Assembly: GCF_014218355.1 (NCBI RefSeq) | Contig: NZ_AP023368.1 | Coordinates: forward strand, 934,001-998,000 | Direction of reading: 5' to 3' | Length of the DNA: 64,000 nucleotides | Source of the DNA: Anaerocolumna chitinilytica | GTDB taxonomy: Bacteria > Bacillota > Clostridia > Lachnospirales > Lachnospiraceae | Shown here: one piece after another, positions 43,579-52,685 of the stretch | Position numbering within the stretch: position 1 is the stretch's first letter | Layout: each line of letters opens with the position of its first letter | Position numbers and translations under genes: made by a program | Notes under the pieces: model-generated | Database searches by the model: none | What the model was told of the DNA's origin: nothing | What the model saw: only the letters and a program-made list of their open reading frames with translations

Positions 43579-43734
43579 ATGAAGTACGAGTGTCCTTGCG
43601 GTTATATTTATGATCCTGAAACAGGTGATCCTGATGGTGGTATTGCACCCGGAACTGCATGGGAGGATATTCCGGAAGATTGGGTATGCCCTGTATGTGG
43701 TTTAAGCAAAGATTCATTTACACCAATTGATTAA
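43579..43734 (+). CDS. Rubredoxin with a CxC first motif
   Basis: 51 residues after [27 protein letters not shown] and W-V-C-P-V-C-G are classic rubredoxin. The first iron motif reads E-C5-P-C7-G instead of C-x-x-C-G, one residue short, while Cys37 and Cys40 are normal. Rubredoxins pass electrons to rubrerythrin and flavodiiron proteins, both encoded nearby. Confidence 0.9.
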   Translation: MKYECPCGYIYDPETGDPDGGIAPGTAWEDIPEDWVCPVCGLSKDSFTPID

Positions 43735-43894
43735 TTGACATAGGAAAAAGAGCCCTTGCTTGCTATAAGTATGTGCTCTTTTTTTCAATGTGTATAAACC
43801 TGTGCGAATGAAAAATTGATAGAGAAAGGATGCCTCAATATGGCAGCGGTGCAAATTACAATGATAAAGACTGTAATGTGCAACGGGAATACAT

Positions 43895-44434
43895 ATGAAA
43901 GAATTAAAAGGAACAAAGACAGAAGCAAATTTAAAAGCAGCCTTTGCAGGCGAATCCGAGGCTAGGAACAAATACACATATTTCGCATCCAAGGCGAAAA
44001 AAGAAGGTTACGAGCAGATTGCTGAGCTCTTCCTTGAGACAGCAAATAACGAAAAAGAACATGCTAAGATTTGGTATAAACTTCTTCATGAGGGCATCGG
44101 TGATACGAAGCAGAACCTTGCGGATGCTGCATTTGGAGAGAACTATGAATGGACACAGATGTATGCGGAATTTGCAAAAGAAGCAAAGGAAGAAGGTTTC
44201 GACCGCATAGCTTGGTTATTTGAAAATGTAGCTAAAATTGAAAAAGAACACGAAGAGAGATACAGAAAATTACTGGCTAATTTAGAGGATGGCCTGGTAT
44301 TCTCAAAGGATGGAGACACTGTATGGCAGTGCAGCAACTGCGGACATATCCATATTGGTAAAAAAGCTCCGGAAAAATGTCCTGTCTGTGAACATCCTCA
44401 GGCATATTTTAGAATACTGGCAACAAACTATTAA
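43895..44434 (+). CDS. rbr: Rubrerythrin
   Basis: 179 residues. The four-helix diiron domain shows E-S-E-A-R and N-E-K-E-H in the first half and I-E-K-E-H-E-E-R in the second. The C-terminal rubredoxin domain is C-S-N-C-G ... C-P-V-C-E. It reduces hydrogen peroxide using electrons from rubredoxin. It sits between rubredoxin and desulfoferrodoxin genes in the same direction. Confidence 0.95.
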   Translation: MKELKGTKTEANLKAAFAGESEARNKYTYFASKAKKEGYEQIAELFLETANNEKEHAKIWYKLLHEGIGDTKQNLADAAFGENYEWTQMYAEFAKEAKEEGFDRIAWLFENVAKIEKEHEERYRKLLANLEDGLVFSKDGDTVWQCSNCGHIHIGKKAPEKCPVCEHPQAYFRILATNY

Positions 44435-44475
44435 TAGATTTTTTGCGCCGTTTGTACGGCTGAAAGGAGTTTTAT

Positions 44476-44859
44476 ATGAAAAATGAACCTAAATTCTTTA
44501 AATGTATGCATTGCGGAAATATTGTTACTTTCTTAAATGAATCAGGAGCACCCTTAACCTGCTGTGGTGACAAAATGACAGAACTGGTTGCTAATACCAC
44601 GGAAGCTGCCACTGAAAAACATCTTCCGGTTGTAGAAAGAGACGGCGATACTGTTACTGTCTGTATTGGAAGCGTAGAGCATCCTATGACAACAGAGCAT
44701 TCTATTCAGTGGATTTATCTTGAAACTACAAAAGGCTTACAGGCTCGTTTCTTAAATCCCGGTGAGAAGCCCAAGGCAACATTTATTTTATCAGACGAAG
44801 AGCCGGTTGCAGCTTATGAATATTGCAATCTTCATGGACTCTGGAAAACAGTGCTGTAG
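44476..44859 (+). CDS. Desulfoferrodoxin (superoxide reductase)
   Basis: 127 residues, two-iron type. The desulforedoxin-like centre uses C10-M-H-C13 and C30-C31. The active-site iron is bound by E-H-P-M, H-S-I-Q-W and C-N-L-H-G-L-W near the end. It reduces superoxide to peroxide, which rubrerythrin can then remove. GAAAGGAG precedes the ATG. Confidence 0.94.
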   Translation: MKNEPKFFKCMHCGNIVTFLNESGAPLTCCGDKMTELVANTTEAATEKHLPVVERDGDTVTVCIGSVEHPMTTEHSIQWIYLETTKGLQARFLNPGEKPKATFILSDEEPVAAYEYCNLHGLWKTVL

Positions 44860-44872
44860 TGAGCGAAACCAA

Positions 44873-44906
44873 GCCGGCCTTCGAAAAACGAATGGCCGGC
44901 ATTTTA
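44873..44906 (+). terminator. Terminator after desulfoferrodoxin
   Basis: GCCGGCC-TTCG / CGAA-T-GGCCGGC (44873-44883, 44888-44900), then ATTTTAAA. Confidence 0.75.
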
Positions 44907-45006
44907 AATAGAAGAATTTAGAACAGACTGCAATTAACCGTCATATACTTTTATGAATTTACTATTATAGAGATAGAGTTATAATAGAGCAGGAAATGAG
45001 GGAACT

Positions 45007-45684
45007 ATGCTGAAGGAACAGGATGTAGAATACATATCCCAATCATTTACCTTTTGGGATAAGTTAAGTGAAAGCGAAAAGAATCGGTTATTAAACGGTA
45101 CGCTTCCTGTACAGTATGAAAAAGGTGCCAGAGTTCACAGCGGCAGCTATGATTGCATTGGTATATTGCTAATCAGAAAGGGAGAATTACGAGTATATAT
45201 TCTCTCAGAGGAAGGAAAAGAGGTAACGCTATTCCGCTTGAGGGATAATGATATCTGCATATTATCTGCTTCCTGTATATTAGAGAATATTACCTTTGAC
45301 GTGCATATAGATGCGGAATGTGACAGTGAAGTACTCTTAGTGGATGCCGCTGCTTATCAGCAGGTATGTATTAAGAATATTTACGCGGATAACTTTACGA
45401 ATAAGCTGATAATTGATGCATTTTCAGAAGTCATGTGGGCAATGGAGCAGATTCTCTTTATGAGTTTTGATAAACGGCTTGCAATCTTTTTACTGGATGA
45501 AACAGCACGAAGCGGACAGGATAATATAGAGCTGACCCATGAACAGATAGCAAAATATGTGGGAAGTGCCAGAGAGGTAGTTTCACGAATGATGAAATAC
45601 TTTGCCGATGAAGGAATCGTGGAGTTGTATAGAGGCGGAGTAAAGGTAATAGATAAGAAGAAATTAAGGGAATTAGTCCCATAG
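45007..45684 (+). CDS. Crp/Fnr family transcriptional regulator
   Basis: 225 residues. N-terminal cyclic-nucleotide-like beta roll (Y-D-C-I-G-I-L-L-I-R-K-G-E-L-R-V-Y ... E-V-T-L-F-R-L-R) and C-terminal winged helix with L-T-H-E-Q-I-A-K-Y-V-G-S-A-R-E-V-V-S-R. Four Cys in the sensor domain (Cys49, Cys88, Cys95, Cys109 approximately) might sense redox, but no FNR-type N-terminal Cys cluster is present. The position among peroxide and oxygen defence genes suggests it controls them. Confidence 0.88.
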   Translation: MLKEQDVEYISQSFTFWDKLSESEKNRLLNGTLPVQYEKGARVHSGSYDCIGILLIRKGELRVYILSEEGKEVTLFRLRDNDICILSASCILENITFDVHIDAECDSEVLLVDAAAYQQVCIKNIYADNFTNKLIIDAFSEVMWAMEQILFMSFDKRLAIFLLDETARSGQDNIELTHEQIAKYVGSAREVVSRMMKYFADEGIVELYRGGVKVIDKKKLRELVP

Positions 45685-45704
45685 AATAGAAGAGTACCAC
45701 AAAT

Positions 45705-45809
45705 GGGGCTGTTGCAAAATAGCCATAATAAACTCTAAAACAGGACTGGGTGTATTATTATACACCCAGTCCTTTCAAAAGAGTAAATTAGCTATTTTGC
45801 AACTGCCCC
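45705..45809. mobile_element. 105-bp near-palindromic MITE-like element
   Basis: Left end GGGGCTGTTGCAAAATAGC (45705-45723) and right end, read inward on the other strand, GGGGCAGTTGCAAAATAGC (45791-45809) agree at 18 of 19 positions. Internal ACTCT and AGGACTGGGTGTA arms also pair, so the whole unit folds into one long hairpin with a TTATTA-like centre. There is no coding capacity. Ends of this type resemble those of some IS families (IS1182-like). It lies between convergent genes and would also work as a terminator. No convincing target duplication was seen. Confidence 0.6.
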
Positions 45810-45831
45810 TTGGCTTAAGATATTTTATACC

Positions 45832-46092
45832 TTAGGCAAGAGCAGAATCCAAAACTTGCTTAAGGGCTTCTTTTGAGGGGACACCTTCATGGATTTTATC
45901 GGAATCTACATAAAATGTAGGTACATAAAAATAATCATAGCTATTTGCCACATCCGGATGAAGCTCCTCATCGATATATTGAATTTTTATGTCTTTGTAA
46001 GCCGGGTTTTCATGGTATAAATCATCCAGCAAGGAATGAGCTCTGCGGCAGTGAGGACACCAGCTGGTTTCAAACATAATAACGTGCTTCAT
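45832..46092 (-). CDS. Thioredoxin/glutaredoxin-like protein
   Basis: 86 residues from the ATG at 46092 (minus strand), with GAAAGAAGG upstream. The redox motif is T-S-W-C-P-H-C at about residues 9-15, followed by the cis-Pro in Y-V-P-T-F-Y-V. It is a small dithiol reductase or glutaredoxin-like protein, perhaps NrdH-type. A longer in-frame start exists at 46182 but lies in the promoter region. Confidence 0.85.
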   Translation of the reverse strand: MKHVIMFETSWCPHCRRAHSLLDDLYHENPAYKDIKIQYIDEELHPDVANSYDYFYVPTFYVDSDKIHEGVPSKEALKQVLDSALA

Positions 46093-46401
46093 AGTATATA
46101 CCTTCTTTCTCTTAATGGTATTGTATATTTTGTTTATATAATAGGACAAATTTAATGTAATTATGTATTTGATTGTACACAATCTAAATGATATACTATA
46201 CTATAGCATTTTTTAGGAAACATGTAAATAAAAAAATAAATATTAAAGTCAGATTCGGGAGAAATGGCTCTTTAACAGTTGACTATCTGCTACTTTACAG
46301 CTAAAATGTTCCTAGAAGCATTCTCGTTCCCTGATTTGATAGGCTTTGAAGTACTAATGGGAGCCGGGTAGAAAATAAAATAATAAAATGAGGTGCAAAA
46401 A
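46093..46401. other. Divergent promoter region with an inverted repeat
   Basis: 309 nt between the thioredoxin-like gene (-) and the flavodiiron gene (+). GATTGT-AC-ACAATC (46171-46184) is a clean dyad that could be an operator, possibly for the nearby Crp/Fnr protein. No gene was seen. Confidence 0.4.
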
Positions 46402-47631
46402 ATGAAAATAACTGAAATTGCGGAGTCAACCTATCAATTATCTGTTGATGTGGAAAATATACTGTTTGAAGGTTTATGGGAAATACCTAACGGTGTAACT
46501 TTAAACTCCTATATTATTAAGGGTGAGAAAACTGCTATTATAGATGGTGTATGCGGATGGGACGGTGTTCCCGAGACTCTGTTTTCGCTATTAAAGGAGC
46601 TTGAGATTGAACCTGCATCCATCAAATACCTTGTGGTAAACCATGTGGAACCGGACCATTCCGGCTGGATAGAGTCCTTTAAGAAGATAAACAGTGATTT
46701 TCAAATCCTTAGCAGTAAGAAGGGAAAGGAACTACTGGAAGCTTTCTACGACTTAACAGAGAATGTTACGGTAGTGGGGGACAAGGATTCCTTTGACCTT
46801 GGGAATGGACATCTGCTTAACTTTGCTGAGATTCCTAATGTTCACTGGCCTGATACCATTGCAACTTTTGATCAGGCAACAGGTGTTTTATTTCCCTGTG
46901 ATGCCTTTGGTTCCTTTGGGAAATGCGATGGCAGAATCTATGCAGAAGAATTCAGCGAAGAAGAATTAAAAGAATATGAGAAGGATACAATAAGATATTA
47001 TTCCAATATTGTAGCAACTTTTTCTCCTCAGGTTAAATCAGCGATTAAAAAGGTAAGAGAAATCCCTGCCAAGCTCATTGCGCCTGGTCATGGATTAGTA
47101 TGGAAAGATACGAAAGCAATTATGGATGCATATGATGCTTATGCAGATTACCAGAAAGGACCTGCCAGAGCAGAAATCACTTTTATCTGGGGTTCTATGT
47201 ATGGGATGACGGAGGCTGCAGTAAAGCACGCGTTAAAGGTACTGGAGAAGGAAGATATTACCGTTCATGTTCATAGAGTACCGGAGGATTCCTGGGGAAC
47301 GGTATTGACCTCAGTCTGGACCTCTACAGGAATTATACTTGCAATGCCTACCTATGAATTTAAGATGTTTCCGCCTATGGGAGCAGTTCTTGAAGAGATC
47401 GGTAAGAAGAAAGCACTTAACAGAAAGGCTTTCCGCTTTGGTTCTTTTGGCTGGTCCGGCGGTGCGGAGAGAGAACTTGCAGACATTAATACAAGACTTA
47501 ACATGGGCTGGGAGTTCTTAGAACCGGTTGAATTCAAAGGAACACCAAGCTCTGAGGATATGGAAAAAATCGAAGCACAGATAAAAGTGCTTGTAGCTCA
47601 GGTGAAAGAGACTGTAAATAATAAGCAGTAA
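46402..47631 (+). CDS. fprA: Flavodiiron protein (rubredoxin:oxygen oxidoreductase type)
   Basis: 409 residues from ATG 46402 (GAGGTG 6 nt upstream). The metallo-beta-lactamase-like domain carries the diiron ligands in N-H81-V-E83-P-D85-H86-S-G-W, V-H-W-P-D, F-P-C-D-A-F-G and A-P-G-H-G. From about residue 255 a flavodoxin domain (W-G-S-M-Y-G-M-T-E; G-S-F-G-W-S-G-G) binds FMN. It reduces oxygen to water or NO to N2O with electrons from rubredoxin. Confidence 0.94.
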   Translation: MKITEIAESTYQLSVDVENILFEGLWEIPNGVTLNSYIIKGEKTAIIDGVCGWDGVPETLFSLLKELEIEPASIKYLVVNHVEPDHSGWIESFKKINSDFQILSSKKGKELLEAFYDLTENVTVVGDKDSFDLGNGHLLNFAEIPNVHWPDTIATFDQATGVLFPCDAFGSFGKCDGRIYAEEFSEEELKEYEKDTIRYYSNIVATFSPQVKSAIKKVREIPAKLIAPGHGLVWKDTKAIMDAYDAYADYQKGPARAEITFIWGSMYGMTEAAVKHALKVLEKEDITVHVHRVPEDSWGTVLTSVWTSTGIILAMPTYEFKMFPPMGAVLEEIGKKKALNRKAFRFGSFGWSGGAERELADINTRLNMGWEFLEPVEFKGTPSSEDMEKIEAQIKVLVAQVKETVNNKQ

Positions 47632-47699
47632 ATCTTGGAAGCAGATAATGGATTTACAATAAATAATAAATAATATATTATAAAATACTGTTATAAGCA

Positions 47700-47735
47700 C
47701 GGACAGAATGGTTTACTCCATCCTGTCCGTTTTTG
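47700..47735 (+). terminator. Terminator of fprA
   Basis: CGGACAGAATGG / CCATCCTGTCCG (47700-47711, 47718-47729; one mismatch), then TTTTTG. Confidence 0.85.
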
Positions 47736-47753
47736 CGGTGTTCTATAGAATTT

Positions 47754-47765
47754 AAAAACGTTTTT
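47754..47765 (+). promoter_or_regulatory. Possible cre/LacI-type operator
   Basis: Perfect palindrome AAAAACGTTTTT with the central AANCGNTT of CcpA/LacI-family sites, about 180 nt upstream of the promoter of the beta-glucan genes. Its distance makes a role uncertain. Confidence 0.3.
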
Positions 47766-47934
47766 GAGCTGAAACTTAAGGAATAATAGAACTATCGTTC
47801 TTTTAACTTGAGAAAAAACTATAATTAATTTTAAAAAACATATAATATGCACAAAATATAAATAATCCAAGTAAAATATTGCACAATCATTACAATCAGC
47901 CTATCGTTAATGACAAATAAAAATGTTTTTATTA

Positions 47935-47963
47935 TTGCCTTTCAGGAAAAAGAATACTATAAT
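47935..47963 (+). promoter_or_regulatory. Promoter of the GH94/GH161-like gene
   Basis: TTGCCT (47935-47940), 17 bp, TATAAT (47958-47963), 50 nt before the ATG at 48013. Confidence 0.55.
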
Positions 47964-48012
47964 CATAATAGCATTATCATCGCATAATTATGGGAAAGGA
48001 AAGGATATTTCA

Positions 48013-51000
48013 ATGAAGAACTACTATTTAGACGGTAAAGCTTATATCCTGGAAGATTATCATAAGCTTCCACCATTTTCAAGCTTTCTTCCCGGACTAG
48101 CAGGTATTAAGGGAATTCCTATGTGGGTTTATTACACCAACAGAGGACAAGGAGTAAACAGTTTTGGAATACATCACAAAAATAATGCCATAATGGAGTT
48201 CAATCCTGCCAATACAGCTTATGAAAATACAGCAATAAAGGGTTTTCGAACCTTTATACGAAGAGGAGGCAGTTTCTTTGAACCTTTCTTTTCTGGCATA
48301 ACAAATGCAAAGCGAAGGTTTGTCATACATCAGAACAGTTTTGAGATTGAGGAAATAAATGAGGAACAGCAATTAAAAATTCATATTACATATTATGTAC
48401 TGCCTTTAGAGAATATCGGTGCTTTGGTTCGAAAAGTTGAAATAACAAACCTTTCAGAAACAGAGCAGGATTTAGAGGTGTTGGACGGTCTGCCTAAGAT
48501 TCTGCCCTTTGGCATGAAGAACAATGAATATAAGGAAATGTCCAACCTGTTAAAGAGCTGGTCTGATATTAAGAATATAGAGAATAATGTACCTTATTAT
48601 GCAATGCGCTCTTCCAGCGATGATTCTGCGGAGGTTTCCGAAGTGGAAGGCGGTTATTATTACCTTAGTATAGCAGACGGAGAGGTCATTCCGATCATCT
48701 ATGATGCAGAAGCTGTCTTTTCCTATGATACAACTTTTATGCAGCCGGTCCGCTTTGAAGCAGAGGGGTTAGAGGGAGTTTTGGAGAAGGAGCAGTGTTT
48801 CGCTAATAAGATTCCATGCGGATTCACTCCTTTAAAAGTAAAGCTCTCATCCAAAGCGACCTATACTTTCCATACAATGGTAGGGTTTTCACAAACGCCA
48901 GAGCAGATAAACAGTAAGCTTGCTAAGATGAAAGAAGAAGGCTTCTTTAAAGAAAAGGAAGCTTTGGCTGCCAAATGCTGCGAAGAGCTTACAAAGGATG
49001 TGAAGACTGTAACCGGTGTGCCTTTGTTTGACAGTTATGTAGAATACAGCTATATGGATAATTTCTTAAGAGGCGGATATCCCTTTGTCTTCGGAGAGGA
49101 AGATAACAAGTCTGTTATACATCTCTTTAGCAGAAAACATGGAGACCCGGAGAGAGACTATAATTTCTTCTCTATTAACGGTGAATATTATTCCCAGGGT
49201 AACGGTAATTTCAGGGATGTAAATCAAAATAGAAGAAATGACCTGCTCTTTAACAAAGAAGTAGGAGATTTTAATGTTAAAACCTTCTATCAGCTGATAC
49301 AGATAGACGGTTATAATCCACTGGAAGTAAGACCTTCCACTTTCCGTATAAAAGCAGAAGAGGAAAGTGCTGCAGAAGAATTCTTAAAGACAGCGGCACC
49401 AAAAGAATGGGAAGTGCTTCTTGGTACCGGAAAGAAGCCTTTTACCCCCGGCCAGATAGCAGGTACGCTGGCACGTTATTCCATTGAGCTTACCATATCA
49501 GAGGATGAATTCCTTACTAAGCTTTTGTCTTTTTGTAATCAGAATATAGAAGCTGGTTTTGGTGAAGGTTATTGGAGCGACCATTGGGATTACAATTTGG
49601 ATTTGATTGAGAATTATTTAAAGATTTATCCTGAGAAGAAAGAAGCTCTGCTCTTTGGTGACAAGACTTACCGTTATTACAACAGTCCGGCCAGAGTTCT
49701 TCCCCGCAGTGAAAAGTATGTGATAATCTCAAAGGGAGAGTTAAGACAATACGGTGCTCTTGTTCATGATGTTGAGAAAGAAAATAAACCCGGGTTTGTA
49801 AAGAACGGTACCAATTGGCTTAAGAACAAGAAAGGGGAATATGTTTCCACAACCTTAATGGCAAAGCTAATTAACCTTTCTCTGATTAAATTTTCAACAC
49901 TTGATCCGGAGGGTATGGGAGTTGAGATGGAAGGCGGCAAACCTGGCTGGAATGATGCCATGAACGGGTTACCTGGACTCTTTGGAAGCGGTATGCCGGA
50001 AACCCTTGAATTAAAAAGAACTTTGGAATTCGTAATAGGTGCACTGAATTTAGAAAAGCATGTGAACCTGCCGGAAGAAGTATACCAGCTTCTTATAAAG
50101 ACTAAAGAGTTGGCATCACAGCTCCTGGAGGGTACTCTAAGTCAGTTTGATTATTGGGATAAGGTTACCTCTTTAAGAGAAGAGTTTAGAGATGCTGTCC
50201 GTTTTGAACTGGATGGAAGAGAAGTTCAAATGGATACGGAGGAGATAAAAACTGTTCTTACAAGTTTCTTAAAAATTGTAAATAACGGCATTGACAGGGC
50301 GAAATATATGGGAAACGGCATGATGCCTACCTATTTCACTTTCTATGCTGATTCCTTTATTCCTGTAAAAACCGAAGAGGGGAAAGAACTAATTACCCCT
50401 TATGGTCTTCCCGCCGGTAAAGCCTTAAGCTTTAAGACGGTAATGCTTCCTTTCTTCTTGGAAGGACCTGCAAGATATCTGGCCTCAGAAGAATGTGAGG
50501 AAGAAGCCGAAGCACTTCATAGAAAAGTGAAGGAAAGCGGTATTTATGATAAAGAGCTTAAGATGTATAAGACCAGTGAATCCCTTGAGCATATATCTAT
50601 GGAAAACGGCAGAATTAGGGCCTTTACTCCCGGGTGGCTTGAAAGAGAAAGTATCTTTTTACATATGGAATATAAATATTTATATGGAATGCAAAGAGCA
50701 GGTCTTTGGGAAGATTTTTATGAAGAGATAAAGACCACCCTGATTCCGTTCCTTCCCCCTGAAATGTATGGAAGAAGCATTCTCGAGAACTCTTCCTTCA
50801 TAGCTTCCTCTGCGAATCCCAATAAGGAAATTCATGGAAGAGGTTATGTGGCTAGATTAAGCGGCTCTACCACTGAAATTCTGTCCATGTGGAGCCAGAT
50901 GTTTATCGGTAACAGAGTATTTACCCAGGAACCGGAAGGATTAACTCTTCACCTGGAACCTAAACTTCCTGCATGGTTCTTTAATGAAGAACAGGAAGCC

Positions 51001-51201
51001 TCCTTTACTTTCTTATCCGGCTGTACCATCACCTATAAGAATCCTACGGGAAGGCCTACTTTTGGAAAAGACAGAGCTGAAATATCTCACATCATAACTG
51101 AAGAGGGTGAGCGAATTGAAGGAAGCAAAATAGCAGGCAAGACAGCAGAGGCAATCCGAGAAGGAAGTATAAAGAAGCTTACGGTATATTTCGCCCACTA
51201 A
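48013..51201 (+). CDS. GH94/GH161-like beta-glucan phosphorylase
   Basis: 1062 residues from ATG 48013 (GGAAAGGAAAGGA upstream; a start 30 codons further out precedes the ribosome site). It has a beta-sandwich N-terminal half and an (alpha/alpha)6 barrel with G-Y-W-S-D-H-W-D-Y-N-L-D-L-I-E-N-Y (about residue 518) and G-K-P-G-W-N-D-A-M-N-G-L-P-G (about 640), whose Asp corresponds to the general acid of GH94-type inverting phosphorylases. Length and the D-H-W-x-Y-N-L-D-L block suggest GH161 (beta-1,3-oligoglucan phosphorylase) rather than cellobiose phosphorylase. No signal peptide, so it acts in the cytosol on imported oligosaccharides. Confidence 0.75.
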   Translation: MKNYYLDGKAYILEDYHKLPPFSSFLPGLAGIKGIPMWVYYTNRGQGVNSFGIHHKNNAIMEFNPANTAYENTAIKGFRTFIRRGGSFFEPFFSGITNAKRRFVIHQNSFEIEEINEEQQLKIHITYYVLPLENIGALVRKVEITNLSETEQDLEVLDGLPKILPFGMKNNEYKEMSNLLKSWSDIKNIENNVPYYAMRSSSDDSAEVSEVEGGYYYLSIADGEVIPIIYDAEAVFSYDTTFMQPVRFEAEGLEGVLEKEQCFANKIPCGFTPLKVKLSSKATYTFHTMVGFSQTPEQINSKLAKMKEEGFFKEKEALAAKCCEELTKDVKTVTGVPLFDSYVEYSYMDNFLRGGYPFVFGEEDNKSVIHLFSRKHGDPERDYNFFSINGEYYSQGNGNFRDVNQNRRNDLLFNKEVGDFNVKTFYQLIQIDGYNPLEVRPSTFRIKAEEESAAEEFLKTAAPKEWEVLLGTGKKPFTPGQIAGTLARYSIELTISEDEFLTKLLSFCNQNIEAGFGEGYWSDHWDYNLDLIENYLKIYPEKKEALLFGDKTYRYYNSPARVLPRSEKYVIISKGELRQYGALVHDVEKENKPGFVKNGTNWLKNKKGEYVSTTLMAKLINLSLIKFSTLDPEGMGVEMEGGKPGWNDAMNGLPGLFGSGMPETLELKRTLEFVIGALNLEKHVNLPEEVYQLLIKTKELASQLLEGTLSQFDYWDKVTSLREEFRDAVRFELDGREVQMDTEEIKTVLTSFLKIVNNGIDRAKYMGNGMMPTYFTFYADSFIPVKTEEGKELITPYGLPAGKALSFKTVMLPFFLEGPARYLASEECEEEAEALHRKVKESGIYDKELKMYKTSESLEHISMENGRIRAFTPGWLERESIFLHMEYKYLYGMQRAGLWEDFYEEIKTTLIPFLPPEMYGRSILENSSFIASSANPNKEIHGRGYVARLSGSTTEILSMWSQMFIGNRVFTQEPEGLTLHLEPKLPAWFFNEEQEASFTFLSGCTITYKNPTGRPTFGKDRAEISHIITEEGERIEGSKIAGKTAEAIREGSIKKLTVYFAH

Positions 51202-51228
51202 TAATCACAAGCAGGAGGATACATCAAT

Positions 51229-52557
51229 ATGGATTTAATTATTACCACCTATGAGAATCAGGAAAGGGTAACGAAGGTTCTGACCTGTGAGCTGCCTGAG
51301 GAAAAAGGCGCTGCAATGAACGTTGTGAATCTCTATCCGGAGATTGAATACCAAACCTTTCATGGTTTTGGCGGAGCAGTAACGGAGGCGGCAGGTTATT
51401 CCTTTTCAAAGCTGGAAAAGGAAAAACAGGAAGAAATCCTGGCGAAATATTTTGGAGAAGACGGATTAAGATATCATTTTATACGAACCCATATTGACAG
51501 CTGCGATTTCTCTTTGGGTAACTATTCCGCTATGGAGGACCCGGAGGACAAAGAAATGAAATCCTTCTCTTTAAAACGGGACGAAGAATATATACTTCCA
51601 TTGCTTAGAAGGGCAAGAGCATTAAAGGGAGAGGACTTTGACCTGATGTTAACTCCCTGGTCACCTCCGGCTTTTATGAAGACAAACAATGACAGAAATC
51701 ATGGCGGAAAATTAAAAGAGGAATACAAAGAATTTTGGGCAGAATACATTTGCCGTTATATAAAAGAATATGAAACACTGGGCTTTCCGGTAAATCGCAT
51801 AACAGTCCAGAACGAACCGGACGCCATTCAGACCTGGGATTCCTGCAGCTTTAATCCGGCAGAGGAGAAAGAATTCTTAAGAGATTACTTATATAAGGCA
51901 CTTGTTAAGAATGGACTTTCTCATGTGAAAATTAATATCTGGGACCATAATAAGGAACGGGTATACGAAAGAGCTAACGCGATAATAGATGAAGAAACTG
52001 ATAAGATGATTGACGGAGTTGCTTTTCATTGGTATACAGGGGACCATTTTGAAGCGGTAGGTCTTACCAAGGATACCTTTCCCGGTAAAGAGTTAATATT
52101 TACGGAAGGCTGCGTGGAATACAGCAGATTTGATGCCGGACAGCTGAGAAATGCACAGATGTATGCCCATGATATCATTGGCAACCTGAATGCAGGAATG
52201 ACTGCTTTTATTGACTGGAATATTCTGCTGGATGAAAAGGGCGGGCCGAATCACGTTGGGAATCTCTGTGATGCTCCTGTTATGGTAAATACAGAGGACG
52301 GAAGCTATGAAGAAAAGCTTTCCTTCCACTATATCAAGCATTTCAGCCGCTACATTGACCGTGAGGCCAAGAGAATTGCACTTACCAAATATACTGACAG
52401 ATTGGAAATGACAGCTTTTAAGAATCCGGACAAATCAGTGGTATTGGTGGTCCTTAACAAACAGGATGAGGAACTGCCTGTATCCATTAGAATACAGGGA
52501 TTAAATACAGAGTTTCAAGTGCCGAAGAGTTCAATTGTAACAGCTGTCATAAAATAG
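51229..52557 (+). CDS. GH30 family glycoside hydrolase, intracellular
   Basis: 442 residues. F-H-G-F-G-G-A-V-T-E-A opens the barrel; the acid/base Glu is in T-V-Q-N-E-P-D-A (about residue 197) and the nucleophile Glu in E-L-I-F-T-E-G-C (about 291); a C-terminal beta domain ends the protein. GH30 members cleave beta-1,6-glucan, glucosylceramide or beta-xylosides. No signal peptide. Located 27 nt after the phosphorylase gene with GCAGGAGG upstream, so both likely act on the same beta-glucan fragments. Confidence 0.88.
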   Translation: MDLIITTYENQERVTKVLTCELPEEKGAAMNVVNLYPEIEYQTFHGFGGAVTEAAGYSFSKLEKEKQEEILAKYFGEDGLRYHFIRTHIDSCDFSLGNYSAMEDPEDKEMKSFSLKRDEEYILPLLRRARALKGEDFDLMLTPWSPPAFMKTNNDRNHGGKLKEEYKEFWAEYICRYIKEYETLGFPVNRITVQNEPDAIQTWDSCSFNPAEEKEFLRDYLYKALVKNGLSHVKINIWDHNKERVYERANAIIDEETDKMIDGVAFHWYTGDHFEAVGLTKDTFPGKELIFTEGCVEYSRFDAGQLRNAQMYAHDIIGNLNAGMTAFIDWNILLDEKGGPNHVGNLCDAPVMVNTEDGSYEEKLSFHYIKHFSRYIDREAKRIALTKYTDRLEMTAFKNPDKSVVLVVLNKQDEELPVSIRIQGLNTEFQVPKSSIVTAVIK

Positions 52558-52564
52558 TTTTATT

Positions 52565-52613
52565 GCAAGTGTTTTTCCTACAGATTTCCCAGAGAAAAGC
52601 ACTTGCTTTTTTG
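52565..52613 (+). terminator. Terminator of the beta-glucan gene pair
   Basis: GCAAGTG-T-TTTTC paired with GAAAAG-CACTTGC (52565-52577, 52594-52606), then TTTTTTG. Confidence 0.75.
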
Positions 52614-52685
52614 TGGGGGATTACGTTATAATTAACAGGAAGTAACTGTATATTTTGTCGATTTACAAACGCGTGGGAGAAACTT

